Part shown: piece after piece, positions 27,665 to 37,876 of the stretch
Numbering within the stretch: position 1 is the first letter of the stretch
Layout of the letters: every line of letters starts with the position of its first letter
Origin: Paenibacillus wulumuqiensis
Lineage (GTDB): Bacteria; Bacillota; Bacilli; Paenibacillales; Paenibacillaceae
DNA length: 64,000 nucleotides
Assembly: GCF_000971965.1 (NCBI RefSeq)
Contig: NZ_LAQP01000004.1
Span: 62,001 to 126,000, forward strand
Direction: 5' to 3'
Notes under the pieces: model-generated
What the model was told of the DNA's origin: nothing
Databases searched by the model: none
The model's input: the letters and a program-made list of their open reading frames with translations, nothing else
Program-made: the position numbers and the translations under genes

Positions 27665-29329
27665 ATGAAAAAGAAAAGTTGGTTAGTACTTATGACCCTC
27701 GTGCTAGCTTTTAGCACCTTGCTTGCAGCTTGCGGCAGCGGTTCTGAGAGTGGTACAGGTACAAGTGGACAAGCAGGAGAAGGCACTGCAACACAGGATT
27801 TACGTATTAACATGAGCGCAGAACCTCCTACTTTTGATCCGGCTCAGGCAAAAGATAGCCAGACAAATACGGCTCTGAAGCTGATGTACGAAGGTCTGAC
27901 CCGTATGGGCGCAGATGGCAACCCCGCTCCTGGCGTTGCTGAGAAATGGGATGTATCCGAAGATGGTCTGAAATATACTTTCCACCTTCGCGATAACGCA
28001 ACTTGGAACAACGGTGAACCTGTAACAGCGGAAGATTTCGCTTATGCATGGGAACACGTTCTGAGCCCAGACACTGCTCCGGCATCTGAATATGCTTACC
28101 AGCTTTACTACCTGAAAAATGGCGAAGCGTTCAACACTGGCAAAATCAAAGATTTCTCCCAGGTTGGCGTAAAAGTTGTTGACGAGAAGACGCTTGAGGT
28201 AACTCTTGAGAACCCTGCACCTTACTGGTTGGGTCTGACTTCTTTCTACACATACTATCCGGTTAACAAAAAGAACGTTGAAGCTAATGACAAATGGGCT
28301 GCAAAAGCAGACACTATGGTTACTAACGGACCGTTCACTTTGACAACATGGACTACAGGCCAACAGCTGGCTTGGACCAAAAACGACAAGTACTGGGACA
28401 AAGATAACATCAAATTGAATACGATTACGGCTTCCCTGGTTAACTCCGGCGCAACCGAGTATTCCAGTTATCAAAGCGGCCAGCTTGATTATGCTGGTGC
28501 ACCAACTGGTGAGATTCCAACCGACCAGATCCCTGCTGCAAAACAACAATTCCCGGATCAATTCCAGGCAAAAGGTATTGCAAGCACGTACTACTATGAA
28601 TTTAATAACAAAGAAAAACCTTTCGATAACGCAAAAATCCGTAAAGCGTTTGCAATGTCCATCAATCGCCAGGCGATCGTTGACAGTGTAACACTGGGCG
28701 GTCAAATTCCGGCATTTGGTTTTGTACCTCCAGGTATCAAAGGCCAAACGGACGAATACCGTGCTGAGCATAAAGACAGCTATTTCAAAGAAGATGCAGC
28801 ACAAGCAAAAACACTGCTTGAAGAAGGTATGAAAGAGGAAGGTTACACAACTCTGCCTCCAATCACACTGATCTACAACTCCAGTGAAGCTCACCAAAAA
28901 ATCGCTCTGGCGATTGCTGATATGTGGAAAACCAACCTGGGTGTAGACGTGAAAACCGAAAACCAGGAGTGGAGCGTATTCCTGAACAACCGTCAAAGTG
29001 GTAACTTCCAAGTTGCCCGTGCTGGTTGGACAGCTGACTACAATGATCCAATGACATTTATGGACATGTGGGTAACTGGCGGTGGTAACAACAACGCAGG
29101 TTATGCAAATCCGGCATACGACAAACTGATTGATGATGCAAAAGCAACTCAAGACAGTGCAAAACGTATGGCTGATATGTCCCAAGCAGAGAAAATGCTG
29201 GTTGAAGACGATATGGTTATTATGCCAATCTACTACTACACTAGTATTTCCCTTGTAAAACCTAATCTTAAAGGAATCGTTGTTGATTTCAGTGGAGCAG
29301 TTGACTTCTCCAAAGCGTATTTCGAATAA
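27665..29329 (+). CDS. oppA: Oligopeptide ABC transporter substrate-binding lipoprotein
   Basis: A 554-residue lipoprotein with a type II signal ending in the lipobox LAAC (Cys near residue 22), then a Gly/Ser/Thr linker. The family-5 solute-binding domain follows, with recognisable EPPTFDPAQAKDS and GLKYTFHLRDNATWNNGEPVTAEDF segments. It captures peptides outside the membrane for OppBC. AGGGGG precedes the ATG. A hairpin after the gene probably lowers transcription of the downstream permease genes relative to oppA. Strong codon bias suggests high expression. Confidence 0.93.
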   Translation: MKKKSWLVLMTLVLAFSTLLAACGSGSESGTGTSGQAGEGTATQDLRINMSAEPPTFDPAQAKDSQTNTALKLMYEGLTRMGADGNPAPGVAEKWDVSEDGLKYTFHLRDNATWNNGEPVTAEDFAYAWEHVLSPDTAPASEYAYQLYYLKNGEAFNTGKIKDFSQVGVKVVDEKTLEVTLENPAPYWLGLTSFYTYYPVNKKNVEANDKWAAKADTMVTNGPFTLTTWTTGQQLAWTKNDKYWDKDNIKLNTITASLVNSGATEYSSYQSGQLDYAGAPTGEIPTDQIPAAKQQFPDQFQAKGIASTYYYEFNNKEKPFDNAKIRKAFAMSINRQAIVDSVTLGGQIPAFGFVPPGIKGQTDEYRAEHKDSYFKEDAAQAKTLLEEGMKEEGYTTLPPITLIYNSSEAHQKIALAIADMWKTNLGVDVKTENQEWSVFLNNRQSGNFQVARAGWTADYNDPMTFMDMWVTGGGNNNAGYANPAYDKLIDDAKATQDSAKRMADMSQAEKMLVEDDMVIMPIYYYTSISLVKPNLKGIVVDFSGAVDFSKAYFE

Positions 29330-29362
29330 TTCAATAATGAATTTGGCAGTTAGATGATTGCT

Positions 29363-29408
29363 GCGGGATATATGTGGAGATTTTCCAACCATATATATCC
29401 CGCTTTTA
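29363..29408 (+). terminator. Hairpin between oppA and oppB
   Basis: A long stem (29363-29377 with 29385-29403, one bulge) followed by TTTT. It is a likely partial terminator that sets the oppA to oppBC ratio. Confidence 0.75.
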
Positions 29409-29579
29409 TGTGTGTTTGTTGTTTTACCATATATTGCTTTTTCTAACTTTGAATATTGCAAGTTTTTACTTGTTTCTATTAAATAATATGAATCGCAATT
29501 TTGCTTTTTATGAATAGTAAAAGGAATATCATGGTTCAACGTAGCGCATAAAAAATACACAAAGGAGGGTTCCAGAAGA

Positions 29580-30512
29580 ATGGTTAGGTATATTGCCGGC
29601 AAGTTTCTTTTTATGCTAGTGTCTCTATTTATTCTGGTATCACTGACATTTTTTCTGATGAAAGTCATTCCAGGGGATCCTTTCATGTCAGAAAGAGCAG
29701 TACAGCCTCAGATTAAAGCACGTCTGATGGCGCAATACGGATTGGATCAACCAATTCCTGTACAGTATGTACGTTATCTGGGCAATATTATTCAAGGAGA
29801 TCTTGGTATTTCGATGAAATATCAGAACCAGGATGTTACCGGACGGATTGCTCAAACCTTTAAGCCTTCTTTGCAGATTGGTATTTTTGCAATTATCATT
29901 TCGATTATTGTCGGAATTGTGCTTGGTCTAATTGCGGCTTTGTATCATCGTAAGCTGATCGACCATGTGGCCATGATTTTGGCAATTATAGGAATCGCGG
30001 TACCGAGCTTTGTGCTTGCGACGCTCATTCAGTATTTGTTTGCTCTCAAACTTGGCTGGTTTAACGTAATGGGTTTCAGCAAGCCTAGTGATTTTGTGCT
30101 TCCGGTAGCCGCTTTGGCGGTACAGCCAATCGCCTTTATCGCACGTTTGACCCGTTCCAGCATGCTGGAGGTACTTAACTCCGAATATATCAAAACAGCC
30201 AAAGCCAAAGGTCTGAATGGCTTTACTATTATGACTCGTCACGTCGTACGTAACGGTATTTTACCGGTTGTTACTTATGTAGGGCCTATGACTGCTAACG
30301 TTATTACGGGTTCTGTTGTTATTGAGCAGATCTTTGGTATTGGTGGTATTGGTAAAGTATTCGTTGAAAGTATTACCAACCGTGATTATACAATGATTAT
30401 GGGTGTAACCATTTTCTATGGTGTAATTCTGATGCTTGCACGTTTTATAACAGATATTTTGTATGTGCTGGTTGATCCGCGCATCAAACTGTCTGGAAGA
30501 AAGGGGGCTTAA
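29580..30512 (+). CDS. oppB: Oligopeptide ABC transporter permease OppB
   Basis: A 310-residue inner-membrane permease with six predicted transmembrane segments. The EAA-loop cytoplasmic motif typical of this family is present (LNSEYIKTAKAKGLNGFTI, near residue 205). The opening VRYIAGKFLFMLVSLFILVSLTFFL and PGDPF are typical of OppB/DppB proteins. AAAGGAGGG lies 10 bases before the ATG. The gene is transcribed with oppC, which starts three bases after its stop. Confidence 0.92.
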   Translation: MVRYIAGKFLFMLVSLFILVSLTFFLMKVIPGDPFMSERAVQPQIKARLMAQYGLDQPIPVQYVRYLGNIIQGDLGISMKYQNQDVTGRIAQTFKPSLQIGIFAIIISIIVGIVLGLIAALYHRKLIDHVAMILAIIGIAVPSFVLATLIQYLFALKLGWFNVMGFSKPSDFVLPVAALAVQPIAFIARLTRSSMLEVLNSEYIKTAKAKGLNGFTIMTRHVVRNGILPVVTYVGPMTANVITGSVVIEQIFGIGGIGKVFVESITNRDYTMIMGVTIFYGVILMLARFITDILYVLVDPRIKLSGRKGA

Positions 30513-30515
30513 CCG

Positions 30516-31433
30516 TTGGCAGCTACTGGAAACCAAAATCCGAATAATGCAACTGCTGATACGGCGAGCGATCCGACTATTCAGCAGAAAAGTGTGTCGT
30601 TATGGCAGGATGCCCTGTATCGTTTATCTCGTAATCCTGTCGCTATGATTAGTTTGGTTGTACTCTTTATTATTATTTTGATGTCAATTATTGGCCCGCA
30701 TATGGTGCCATATAATTATTATAGTAATGATCTGATGAACACGAATAAATCAATGTCGGCAGAACACTGGTTTGGTACGGATAACCTGGGGCGTGATATG
30801 TGGGTTCGTACGTGGATGGGAGCTCGTATCTCCCTGATCGTTGGTTTCTCTGCAGCACTGATTGACCTTATTATCGGTATCATTTACGGCGCTGTTATGG
30901 GTTACAAAGGCGGCCGCGTCGATGAAGTGATGAACAAAATCTCCGAGATTTTGTACTCCATTCCTTATCTGCTGATCGTCATCCTGCTGCTGGTTGTTAT
31001 GGAGCCAGGATTGACAACTATCATTTTCGCACTTGCTGTAACCGGCTGGGTAACCATGTCCTGGATTGTACGCGGTGAGATTATGCAGCTGAAAAATCGT
31101 GACTTTATCCTGGCAGCACGTTCCATGGGTGCAAGTGGCAGCCGTCAATTGTTCAAACATCTGCTGCCCAATGCATTGGGACCTATTATCGTAACAGTAA
31201 CACTGTCGGTACCAAGTGCAATCTTTGCCGAAGCTTTCCTGAGCTTCCTCGGTCTTGGTGTACAGGCGCCTGTATCTTCTCTGGGTTCGATGATCAATGA
31301 TGCACTGCAGGGATGGAATCTGTATCCTTGGCGTATGTGGTTCCCTGCTGGTCTGATCTGTATCACTATGCTGGCATTCAACTTGCTGGGTGATGGTCTG
31401 AGAGACGCACTGGATCCGAAACTGAGAAAATAA
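30516..31433 (+). CDS. oppC: Oligopeptide ABC transporter permease OppC
   Basis: A 305-residue permease that pairs with OppB. A polar N-terminal tail of about 35 residues precedes six membrane segments. FGTDNLGRDMWVR and the EAA loop (LAARSMGASGSRQLFKHLLPN) are family signatures. The start is TTG at 30516, with AAGGGGG upstream. No suitable ATG lies nearby, so the TTG is probably correct. Confidence 0.9.
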   Translation: MAATGNQNPNNATADTASDPTIQQKSVSLWQDALYRLSRNPVAMISLVVLFIIILMSIIGPHMVPYNYYSNDLMNTNKSMSAEHWFGTDNLGRDMWVRTWMGARISLIVGFSAALIDLIIGIIYGAVMGYKGGRVDEVMNKISEILYSIPYLLIVILLLVVMEPGLTTIIFALAVTGWVTMSWIVRGEIMQLKNRDFILAARSMGASGSRQLFKHLLPNALGPIIVTVTLSVPSAIFAEAFLSFLGLGVQAPVSSLGSMINDALQGWNLYPWRMWFPAGLICITMLAFNLLGDGLRDALDPKLRK

Positions 31434-31454
31434 AATCTATAGGAGGTGGGCTAA

Positions 31455-33224
31455 GTGGAGAAAATCTTAACAGTCAAGAATTTGAGCGTGTCTTTCAGCA
31501 CTCGTGCAGGTGAATTTAATGCCGTAAAAGATGTCAATTTTGAAATTGGCAAAGGAGAGACGCTGGGTATTGTTGGGGAATCCGGTAGTGGTAAAAGTGT
31601 AACCGCTCAAACCATTATGCGTCTGATTCCTTCTCCGCCTTCTAAGATTAAAAGTGGAGAAATCACTTTTTTGGGCGAGAGCCTGCTTCATAAAACTGAT
31701 AAGCAAATGGAATCGATCCGTGGTAAAGATATCGGTATGATCTTCCAGGATCCAATGACTTCCCTGAATCCGACTATCAAAGTCGGCAAGCAGATCACGG
31801 AAGTATTGCAGAAACACCAGAAGATGTCTTCTACCGAAGCCAAAGCTTCTGCATTGGAAATGCTCAAACTGGTCGGTATCAAAAATCCGGAAGTCCGCTT
31901 CAACCATTATCCGCACCAATTCTCGGGTGGTATGCGTCAGCGTGCGATGATCGCGATTGCACTGGCATGTCGTCCATCCCTGCTGATTGCGGATGAGCCG
32001 ACTACAGCACTGGACGTTACGATTCAGGCACAGATTCTGGACCTGATGAAAGACATGCAGCAAAAGCTGGGTACATCCATCATTCTGATTACACATGACC
32101 TGGGTGTCGTAGCAGGCATGTGTGATCGCGTCGTGGTTATGAAAGAAGGAGATGTTGTAGAAACAGGTACAACATCCGAGATCTTCAAAAACCCGCAGCA
32201 TCCGTACACCAAACGTCTGCTGAACGCATTGCCTCGTCTGGATGAGCCGAAAAAACCGAAAATGGTATCTGCCATTGCCGGTCTGGACCCGACTCGTCCG
32301 CTGGTAGAAGTGACGAATCTTCGTCAGCATTTTAACCTGGGCAAAGGTAACATCCTTAAAGCTGTTAATGATATAAGCTTCAAAATCTATGAAGGTGAGA
32401 CACTTGGGGTCGTAGGTGAATCCGGTTGTGGTAAGTCGACAACAGGTCGTACGATGCTTCGTCTATATGAGCCGACTGGAGGAAGCGTTAAATTTAACGG
32501 GACGGATATTTTCAACCTGTCTCCACGTAAAATGAAAGCGATGCGTAAAGATATGCAGATGATCTTCCAGGATCCATATGCATCTTTGAACCCACGCTTC
32601 AACGTTATGGATATTATCGGAGAGTCTCTGGATATTCATGGACTGGCGGGAAGCCGTGCAGAACGCAAGAGACGTGTAGAAGAATTGCTGGATATGGTAG
32701 GACTGACGGCGAGTCATGCTACCCGTTATCCGCATGAATTCTCCGGTGGTCAAAGACAGAGAATCGGGATTGCCCGTGCGCTGGCTGTTAATCCAAAATT
32801 CATCATCTGTGATGAGCCGCTGTCCGCACTGGACGTATCGATTCAGGCGCAGGTTGTTAAATTGCTGGAAGAACTGCAGCAGCGTCTTGGTCTGACCTAT
32901 CTGTTTATTGCCCATGACCTATCCATGGTAAAACATATCAGTGACCGTGTAGCTGTTATGTACATGGGTAAAATTGTGGAACTGGCAGAAAGTGAGGAGC
33001 TGTACGCGAATCCGCTGCATCCTTACACCAAAACACTGCTGTCTGCAATTCCAATCCCTGATCCGGATGTGGAAGTGAACAAGCGCAGAATTCTGCTGCC
33101 AGATGAGCAGCAGGCGCCTGTAGAATCCGCTAACCCTGGTGCTCCAAAAGATCCTTTCAATCTGGAAAATTCCGAGCTGTTGGAAGTATCTCCAGGACAC
33201 TGGGTGGCTCAGCCGCTTGCTTAA
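31455..33224 (+). CDS. oppDF: Fused OppD-OppF dipeptide/oligopeptide ABC ATPase
   Basis: Two complete ABC modules in one 589-residue chain. Module 1 (about residues 1-270) has Walker A GESGSGKS, signature FSGGMRQR and Walker B LLIADEP. Module 2 (about 280-589) has [17 protein letters not shown] and FIICDEP. Each ends in an oligopeptide-transporter C-terminal extension ([24 protein letters not shown]). Opp systems usually carry separate OppD and OppF; a fusion is also known, as in GsiA. The start is GTG with AGGAGGTGG before it. Confidence 0.93.
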   Translation: MEKILTVKNLSVSFSTRAGEFNAVKDVNFEIGKGETLGIVGESGSGKSVTAQTIMRLIPSPPSKIKSGEITFLGESLLHKTDKQMESIRGKDIGMIFQDPMTSLNPTIKVGKQITEVLQKHQKMSSTEAKASALEMLKLVGIKNPEVRFNHYPHQFSGGMRQRAMIAIALACRPSLLIADEPTTALDVTIQAQILDLMKDMQQKLGTSIILITHDLGVVAGMCDRVVVMKEGDVVETGTTSEIFKNPQHPYTKRLLNALPRLDEPKKPKMVSAIAGLDPTRPLVEVTNLRQHFNLGKGNILKAVNDISFKIYEGETLGVVGESGCGKSTTGRTMLRLYEPTGGSVKFNGTDIFNLSPRKMKAMRKDMQMIFQDPYASLNPRFNVMDIIGESLDIHGLAGSRAERKRRVEELLDMVGLTASHATRYPHEFSGGQRQRIGIARALAVNPKFIICDEPLSALDVSIQAQVVKLLEELQQRLGLTYLFIAHDLSMVKHISDRVAVMYMGKIVELAESEELYANPLHPYTKTLLSAIPIPDPDVEVNKRRILLPDEQQAPVESANPGAPKDPFNLENSELLEVSPGHWVAQPLA

Positions 33225-33242
33225 TTTATAATCGTTTTATAT

Positions 33243-33273
33243 AAAAACCGTCATAATATATGACGGTTTTTTT
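33243..33273 (+). terminator. Intrinsic terminator of the opp operon
   Basis: A perfect 13-bp stem (33243-33255 / 33259-33271) with loop ATA and a T run. Confidence 0.88.
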
Positions 33274-33309
33274 CTTTATTTCAAAAAGTATAAAAGTATG
33301 CTGATTTCT

Positions 33310-33339
33310 TTGACTAAACGGCTATACTTTCGTTACAAT
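33310..33339 (+). promoter_or_regulatory. Sigma-A promoter of bshC
   Basis: TTGACT (33310-33315), an 18-base spacer and TACAAT (33334-33339), 54 bases before the bshC start. Confidence 0.7.
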
Positions 33340-33393
33340 CATATAAGGTATAGAAGTTACAATAAGTAACAACGATGAGGAGGACCTTACCCC

Positions 33394-35040
33394 ATGAATG
33401 TAGTCCCGGAGAGGCTACCTGCGAATCAGCCGCTCGCAGAGCGGTATATGAATGATTTTGCATCGGTAAGCAGCTTGTATAATATGAAAGTTACTGATCC
33501 GCAGACGTGGGTTCAGCGTGCAGCATGGCTGGATCAGAGTAAGCACTCCCGGATGGAACGTGGAGCGTTGGTAGATTGTCTAGAATCCTATAATCATTTA
33601 CACAATAATCATGAAGAAGTCCACAAATCACTGGAACTGCTTCGCCAGGAGGAGACACTGACGATGGTCGGCGGCCAGCAGAGTGGTTTGTTTACAGGTC
33701 CGCTTCTGGTTATTTATAAAGTAGTAACCTTGATTCTTGGTGCACGGGAAGCGGCAGCCAGGCTGAACCGGCCTGTAGTGCCTGTGTTCTGGATTGCCGG
33801 TGAAGATCATGACTGGGATGAAGTGAATCATACGTATCTTCCCGATCGTGACGGCCAGGCGGTCAAAATCCGTATGGATCATGAACGTGGAGGTCATTCA
33901 CCGGTAAGTCGTACATCCATCGACCGCAGTCATACGGAAGGTGTACTGAAGCAGTTCGAGAGCCTGCTGCCTGACAGTGAACATAAGAGTGAATGGATTC
34001 AGGAGCTGCGCAAGTATATGGAGCAGTCAGACAATCTAAGCGGGGCATTTGCCAAACAGCTGGGACGTTTGTTTGGACGCTTTGGTGTGGTGCTGCTGGA
34101 TTCAGATGATCCACAGCTGCGCCGACTGGAAGTTCCTGTATTCCGCAAAATGATTCAGCAGAATGATCAACTGACACAAGCTTATCTGGCAGCAGCGGAG
34201 AAAGTGCGTGCACTTGGCTACGAAGAACAGGCGACAGTTGCCGAGGAAAGTGCCAATCTGTTTTATATCCATAGTGATGAAATTTATGCCAATGAGCGGA
34301 TACTGCTGTTCAAGCGTGACGGCATGTTCACCGATCGCAAAGGTCTGGTGACATTTACACCAGATGAACTGCTGGACATACTGGAACAACACCCCGAGCG
34401 ATTCAGCAACAATGTACTGACCCGTCCATTGATGCAGGAATCCCTTTTCCCCGTATTGAGTACGATTCTGGGTACCGGAGAGATTGCCTATTGGGCGCTT
34501 ACTCATCAGGCATTTGAGATTCTGGATCTGCAGATGCCGCCGATTTTGCCGCGGATGTCCTTTACGATGGTAGAAGAGAAAATTCAAATGCTGATGCAGC
34601 AGTTCGATCTTTCTTTTGATGATGTGCGGCAGCGGTTTGGAGAAGTAAGAGAAAAATGGTTGTCCGAACAAGAAGATTACCATTTGGACGAGCGTTTCGC
34701 AGAACTGAGACGCCAATTTGATCAGATATATATGCCGTTTATTGAATCTCTGGCTGAGGTGGATCCATCATTGCCTCATATCGCCGAGACCAATCAGCAC
34801 AAGATCGAAGCACAGATTGAATACTTGCATCGCAAAAGCAGCAACGCGGTAGCCAAGCAGCACGAAGTGGGACTGCGCAGACTGGATCGCATTGCTCATT
34901 CGCTGTATCCTTTTGGCAAGCCGCAGGAACGTACGATCAACAGCTACTATTATCTGGGTCGGTATGGTGAGCAGTGGCTGGATCAGCTGCTGTGTATCGA
35001 GCCTGATCTGGATGGCGGGCACCGCTTGATCTACATGTAA
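33394..35040 (+). CDS. bshC: Bacillithiol biosynthesis cysteine-adding enzyme BshC
   Basis: BshC is thought to join cysteine to glucosaminyl malate in the last step of bacillithiol synthesis, the main low-molecular-weight thiol of many Firmicutes. The 548-residue length and the segments GGQQSGLFTGPLLVIYK and PVFWIAGEDHDWDEVNH (near residue 130) identify the family. The C-terminal part has the coiled-coil and nucleotide-binding layout typical of BshC. GAGGAGG precedes the ATG. In relatives this gene sits between DUF3397 and mraZ. Here other genes are inserted on both sides. Confidence 0.93.
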   Translation: MNVVPERLPANQPLAERYMNDFASVSSLYNMKVTDPQTWVQRAAWLDQSKHSRMERGALVDCLESYNHLHNNHEEVHKSLELLRQEETLTMVGGQQSGLFTGPLLVIYKVVTLILGAREAAARLNRPVVPVFWIAGEDHDWDEVNHTYLPDRDGQAVKIRMDHERGGHSPVSRTSIDRSHTEGVLKQFESLLPDSEHKSEWIQELRKYMEQSDNLSGAFAKQLGRLFGRFGVVLLDSDDPQLRRLEVPVFRKMIQQNDQLTQAYLAAAEKVRALGYEEQATVAEESANLFYIHSDEIYANERILLFKRDGMFTDRKGLVTFTPDELLDILEQHPERFSNNVLTRPLMQESLFPVLSTILGTGEIAYWALTHQAFEILDLQMPPILPRMSFTMVEEKIQMLMQQFDLSFDDVRQRFGEVREKWLSEQEDYHLDERFAELRRQFDQIYMPFIESLAEVDPSLPHIAETNQHKIEAQIEYLHRKSSNAVAKQHEVGLRRLDRIAHSLYPFGKPQERTINSYYYLGRYGEQWLDQLLCIEPDLDGGHRLIYM

Positions 35041-35168
35041 ATGATGCATGCGACAAATGGATTTACTTTACCACTATACGGCATGACAAACGGTGGATAT
35101 TCCGCATCCGATCAGGCTGTTGAGGACACCTTTTACAACAGATCGGATTCATAACTGCAATGCATATC

Positions 35169-35205
35169 AAATAGAGCATTCTCGTCGGGAGATGCTCTAT
35201 TTTTA
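35169..35205 (+). terminator. Intrinsic terminator after bshC
   Basis: An 11-bp stem (35169-35179 / 35192-35202) followed by T residues, about 130 bases after the stop. Confidence 0.75.
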
Positions 35206-35316
35206 TGTGGAAATGGACATGGGCCAAGCAGTATGAATAGTATCTGTATCCCGTTTGAATACTGCGGCAGGAGTGGTGAAAGAAGAAATAAAGATTGCTT
35301 CTTGGATAGGTATGCC

Positions 35317-35345
35317 TTTAAATGGAACTATCAGTGGGTTATAAT
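35317..35345 (+). promoter_or_regulatory. Promoter of ahcY
   Basis: TTTAAA (35317-35322), a 17-base spacer and TATAAT (35340-35345), about 40 bases before the ahcY start. The interval 35041-35316 holds the bshC terminator and nothing else recognised. Confidence 0.6.
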
Positions 35346-35384
35346 AATGAGCTGGAATTATCTATATGCAGAGGAGAAATGAAT

Positions 35385-36647
35385 ATGACATTGCCATCCC
35401 TTCAAAACAGCATCGTCGCTGATATGGCGCTTGCTCCGGAAGGCCACCGTAAAATTGAGTGGGTATCTTCCCATATGCCGGTATTGAACCGGATTCGCGA
35501 AGAATTTGAACGTGATCTTCCTTTCAAGGGACTGAAAGTTACGATCTGTTTGCATCTGGAAGCCAAAACGGCTTACCTGGCCAAAGTGGTCAAGGCAGGC
35601 GGCGCGGAAGTAACTATTACCGGCAGCAACCCGCTGTCCACACAGGATGATGTATGCGCGGCACTGGTTGAAGACGGAATTACCGTATTTGCCAAATACA
35701 ATCCGGACCCTGCCGAATATAAAAGTCTGGTTCTGCATGCACTGGAGACCCGACCGGATCTGATTATCGATGATGGTGGAGATCTGATTACATTGATGCA
35801 CGGCGAGCGCCCGGATCTGCTGGAAGGTATTCGCGGCGGCGCCGAAGAGACGACTACAGGAATCATCCGCCTGAAAGCCCTGCAAAAAGAAGGCACACTC
35901 CAGCTGCCGATGGTCGCTGTCAATGATGCGTACTGCAAGCATCTGTTTGATAATCGTTATGGTACCGGTCAATCTGTATTTGACGGTATTATCCGTACGA
36001 CCAATCTGATGATCGCCGGTACTACGGTTGTTGTCGTCGGCTACGGCTGGTGTGGCAAAGGGGTGGCGATGCGTGCCAAAGGACTCGGCGCGAATGTCAT
36101 TGTCACTGAAGTGGATGCGATCAAAGCGGTGGAAGCCCATATGGACGGGTTCCATGTAATGCCAATGATCAAAGCGGCAGCGCTTGGCGATTTCCTTATT
36201 ACCGTAACCGGCAATAAGGATGTTATCGTAGGCGAGCACTATGACGTAATGAAAGATGGTGCTATCGTATGTAACGCCGGTCATTTCGATGTGGAAGCGA
36301 ACAAGCCGGATCTGGCAGCCCGCGCCGTATCGATCCGTACCGCCCGCAAAAACATCGAAGAATACAAAATGCAGGACGGCCGCCGCATTTATCTGCTGGC
36401 TGAAGGCAGACTGGTTAATCTGGGTGCTGCAGACGGTCATCCGGCTGAAATCATGGATATGACATTTGCCTTGCAGGCAGTGGGCCTTCGTTATGTCAAT
36501 GAAAATTACAAGCAGCTGGGTGCTGGCGTCATCAGTGTACCTTATGAACTGGACGAACAGGTGGCCCGTTACAGACTGGAGAGCCTGGACATTGGTATTG
36601 ACGTTTTGAGCGATGCACAGAAATCTTATCTGGACAGCTGGTCTTAA
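35385..36647 (+). CDS. ahcY: Adenosylhomocysteinase (SAH hydrolase family)
   Basis: AhcY reversibly splits S-adenosylhomocysteine into adenosine and homocysteine using bound NAD. EWVSSHMPVLNRIREEF opens the protein, VNDAYCKHLFDNRYGTGQS is the substrate and NAD region, and VVVGYGWCGKGVAMRAKG is the Rossmann NAD loop. At 420 residues it is the shorter form without the 40-residue insert. The ATG at 35385 has AGGAG eight bases upstream. The frame extends back through the promoter, so earlier starts are unlikely. Many Bacilli use the Pfs/LuxS route instead. Confidence 0.92.
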   Translation: MTLPSLQNSIVADMALAPEGHRKIEWVSSHMPVLNRIREEFERDLPFKGLKVTICLHLEAKTAYLAKVVKAGGAEVTITGSNPLSTQDDVCAALVEDGITVFAKYNPDPAEYKSLVLHALETRPDLIIDDGGDLITLMHGERPDLLEGIRGGAEETTTGIIRLKALQKEGTLQLPMVAVNDAYCKHLFDNRYGTGQSVFDGIIRTTNLMIAGTTVVVVGYGWCGKGVAMRAKGLGANVIVTEVDAIKAVEAHMDGFHVMPMIKAAALGDFLITVTGNKDVIVGEHYDVMKDGAIVCNAGHFDVEANKPDLAARAVSIRTARKNIEEYKMQDGRRIYLLAEGRLVNLGAADGHPAEIMDMTFALQAVGLRYVNENYKQLGAGVISVPYELDEQVARYRLESLDIGIDVLSDAQKSYLDSWS

Positions 36648-36684
36648 CAGCCGTCGAACCGAAGTCCTTATTGTATAGTTAGTG

Positions 36685-36737
36685 GAGATGGATAATATAT
36701 TTGTCTGAGAAGATGGCAAATGTATTATCCATTTCTG
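36685..36737 (+). terminator. Probable terminator after ahcY
   Basis: A stem of about 11 bp (from 36686 with the arm ending 36734) extended by an inner ATTTG/CAAAT pair, with a weak T tail. Confidence 0.5.
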
Positions 36738-36770
36738 TGTTGATTGTCTGATCGAAAGGGAGGTTTTGTT

Positions 36771-37616
36771 ATGAACAGGGTACAGGAAGAGTACATATTG
36801 AAAAACAGACTCAATATGCTCAAACAAAAAGACTTTAAGCTGGATAAAAGCGATCGTATTGAAGAGGTTATCAAGTTAATGCTTAGACATATAGGATCAA
36901 CAGATAGCGAATTGCGGGATGGTCTTATTTATACAACTTTCGCGCACTGGATTATTTCAGGAGAACTGTCCGAAAATATACTGGCTTACATAAAAGATAG
37001 CATGCTGGATCATGAACATTTGTTTTATAACATAGGCGAGACAAATACCGATTCGGTTTTTGTTCGTTCCTTTTCGGTTTTGTTGATCCCACTGCTGCTG
37101 GAAAGAAATCAGGCACGTCCATTTCTGGAGCGAGATGAACTGATGGAGATCAAGGAAAATCTTCTGCTTTACATCAGGAAAGAGAGAGATAGAAGAGGTT
37201 TCGTAGAAAATAAAGGCTGGGCACATACACTGGCTCATACGGCAGATGCCATACATGCATTATTTCTTTATACTGATCTGCCGCCGCAGGATCATATTAC
37301 ATTTTTGGAAGCTATAAAGATGGCTGTCTGTATAAAAGAAGTTGCCTATACCAACCTTGAAGAAGAAAGACTGGTAACTGCAGCAGTAACCCTGCTTGAT
37401 CAGCAGAAGCTGACGGAGACAGAAGTTGAAGACTGGATCGACAACTTTTTGAAATGGGATAAAACCGAGGTATGGAATGAAGAATATAAAATCATATTCA
37501 ATATTAAAAGCTTTCTGGGAAGTCTCTATTTTCGTATTCATGGCAATCCCGAATTTGTCCATACAGCCAGTAAGATAAAAGTTGGGATACATACAATGAT
37601 GAAGAATTACATATAA
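36771..37616 (+). CDS. DUF2785 domain protein
   Basis: A 281-residue, largely helical soluble protein fitting DUF2785, which has no known function. Recognisable segments are ELRDGLIYTTFAHWI near residue 46 and VENKGWAHTLAHTADAIHALF near residue 145, the latter with three histidines that might bind metal (inference). ATG 36771 has AAAGGGAGG upstream. The longer frame from 36744 would include the ribosome binding site. The gene is more AT-rich than its neighbours and lies between ahcY and mraZ, where relatives have none. Confidence 0.75.
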   Translation: MNRVQEEYILKNRLNMLKQKDFKLDKSDRIEEVIKLMLRHIGSTDSELRDGLIYTTFAHWIISGELSENILAYIKDSMLDHEHLFYNIGETNTDSVFVRSFSVLLIPLLLERNQARPFLERDELMEIKENLLLYIRKERDRRGFVENKGWAHTLAHTADAIHALFLYTDLPPQDHITFLEAIKMAVCIKEVAYTNLEEERLVTAAVTLLDQQKLTETEVEDWIDNFLKWDKTEVWNEEYKIIFNIKSFLGSLYFRIHGNPEFVHTASKIKVGIHTMMKNYI

Positions 37617-37708
37617 GGAGACTGTTCGTAAGGCAGAAATGTAAAACTTCAAAAAAAGCTCTCACTAGTCAGACAGCAATCGAAATTTTCTCAAGCAAGT
37701 TACTAAGC

Positions 37709-37750
37709 AAAAAGACCGATTCTTCCGATATAGAAAAGTCGGGCTTTTTG
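37709..37750 (+). terminator. Terminator upstream of mraZ
   Basis: An 11-bp stem with one mismatch (37709-37719 / 37739-37749) with an A run before and T run in the right arm. Confidence 0.65.
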
Positions 37751-37840
37751 CGCGCTTTTTTGCAAAACAATATGCTGATTTACATAAAGATTTAAAAAAA
37801 GTTACGTTTTTCAAAAAAAATTGACATTTAAAGAAGGGTT

Positions 37841-37869
37841 TTGATTTTATACGACGAATCTATTATGCT
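37841..37869 (+). promoter_or_regulatory. Probable promoter of the division and cell wall cluster
   Basis: TTGATT (37841-37846), a 17-base spacer and TATGCT (37864-37869). A perfect TTGACA lies further up at 37821-37826 but has no good -10 at normal spacing. The predicted start near 37876 coincides with the MraZ operator repeats. Confidence 0.5.
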
Positions 37870-37876
37870 AGATAGA

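Noticed and set aside
27800-29686. A 628-residue antisense frame over oppA running into oppB
   Set aside because: A shadow of a highly expressed, codon-biased gene. It lacks start signals and known motifs.
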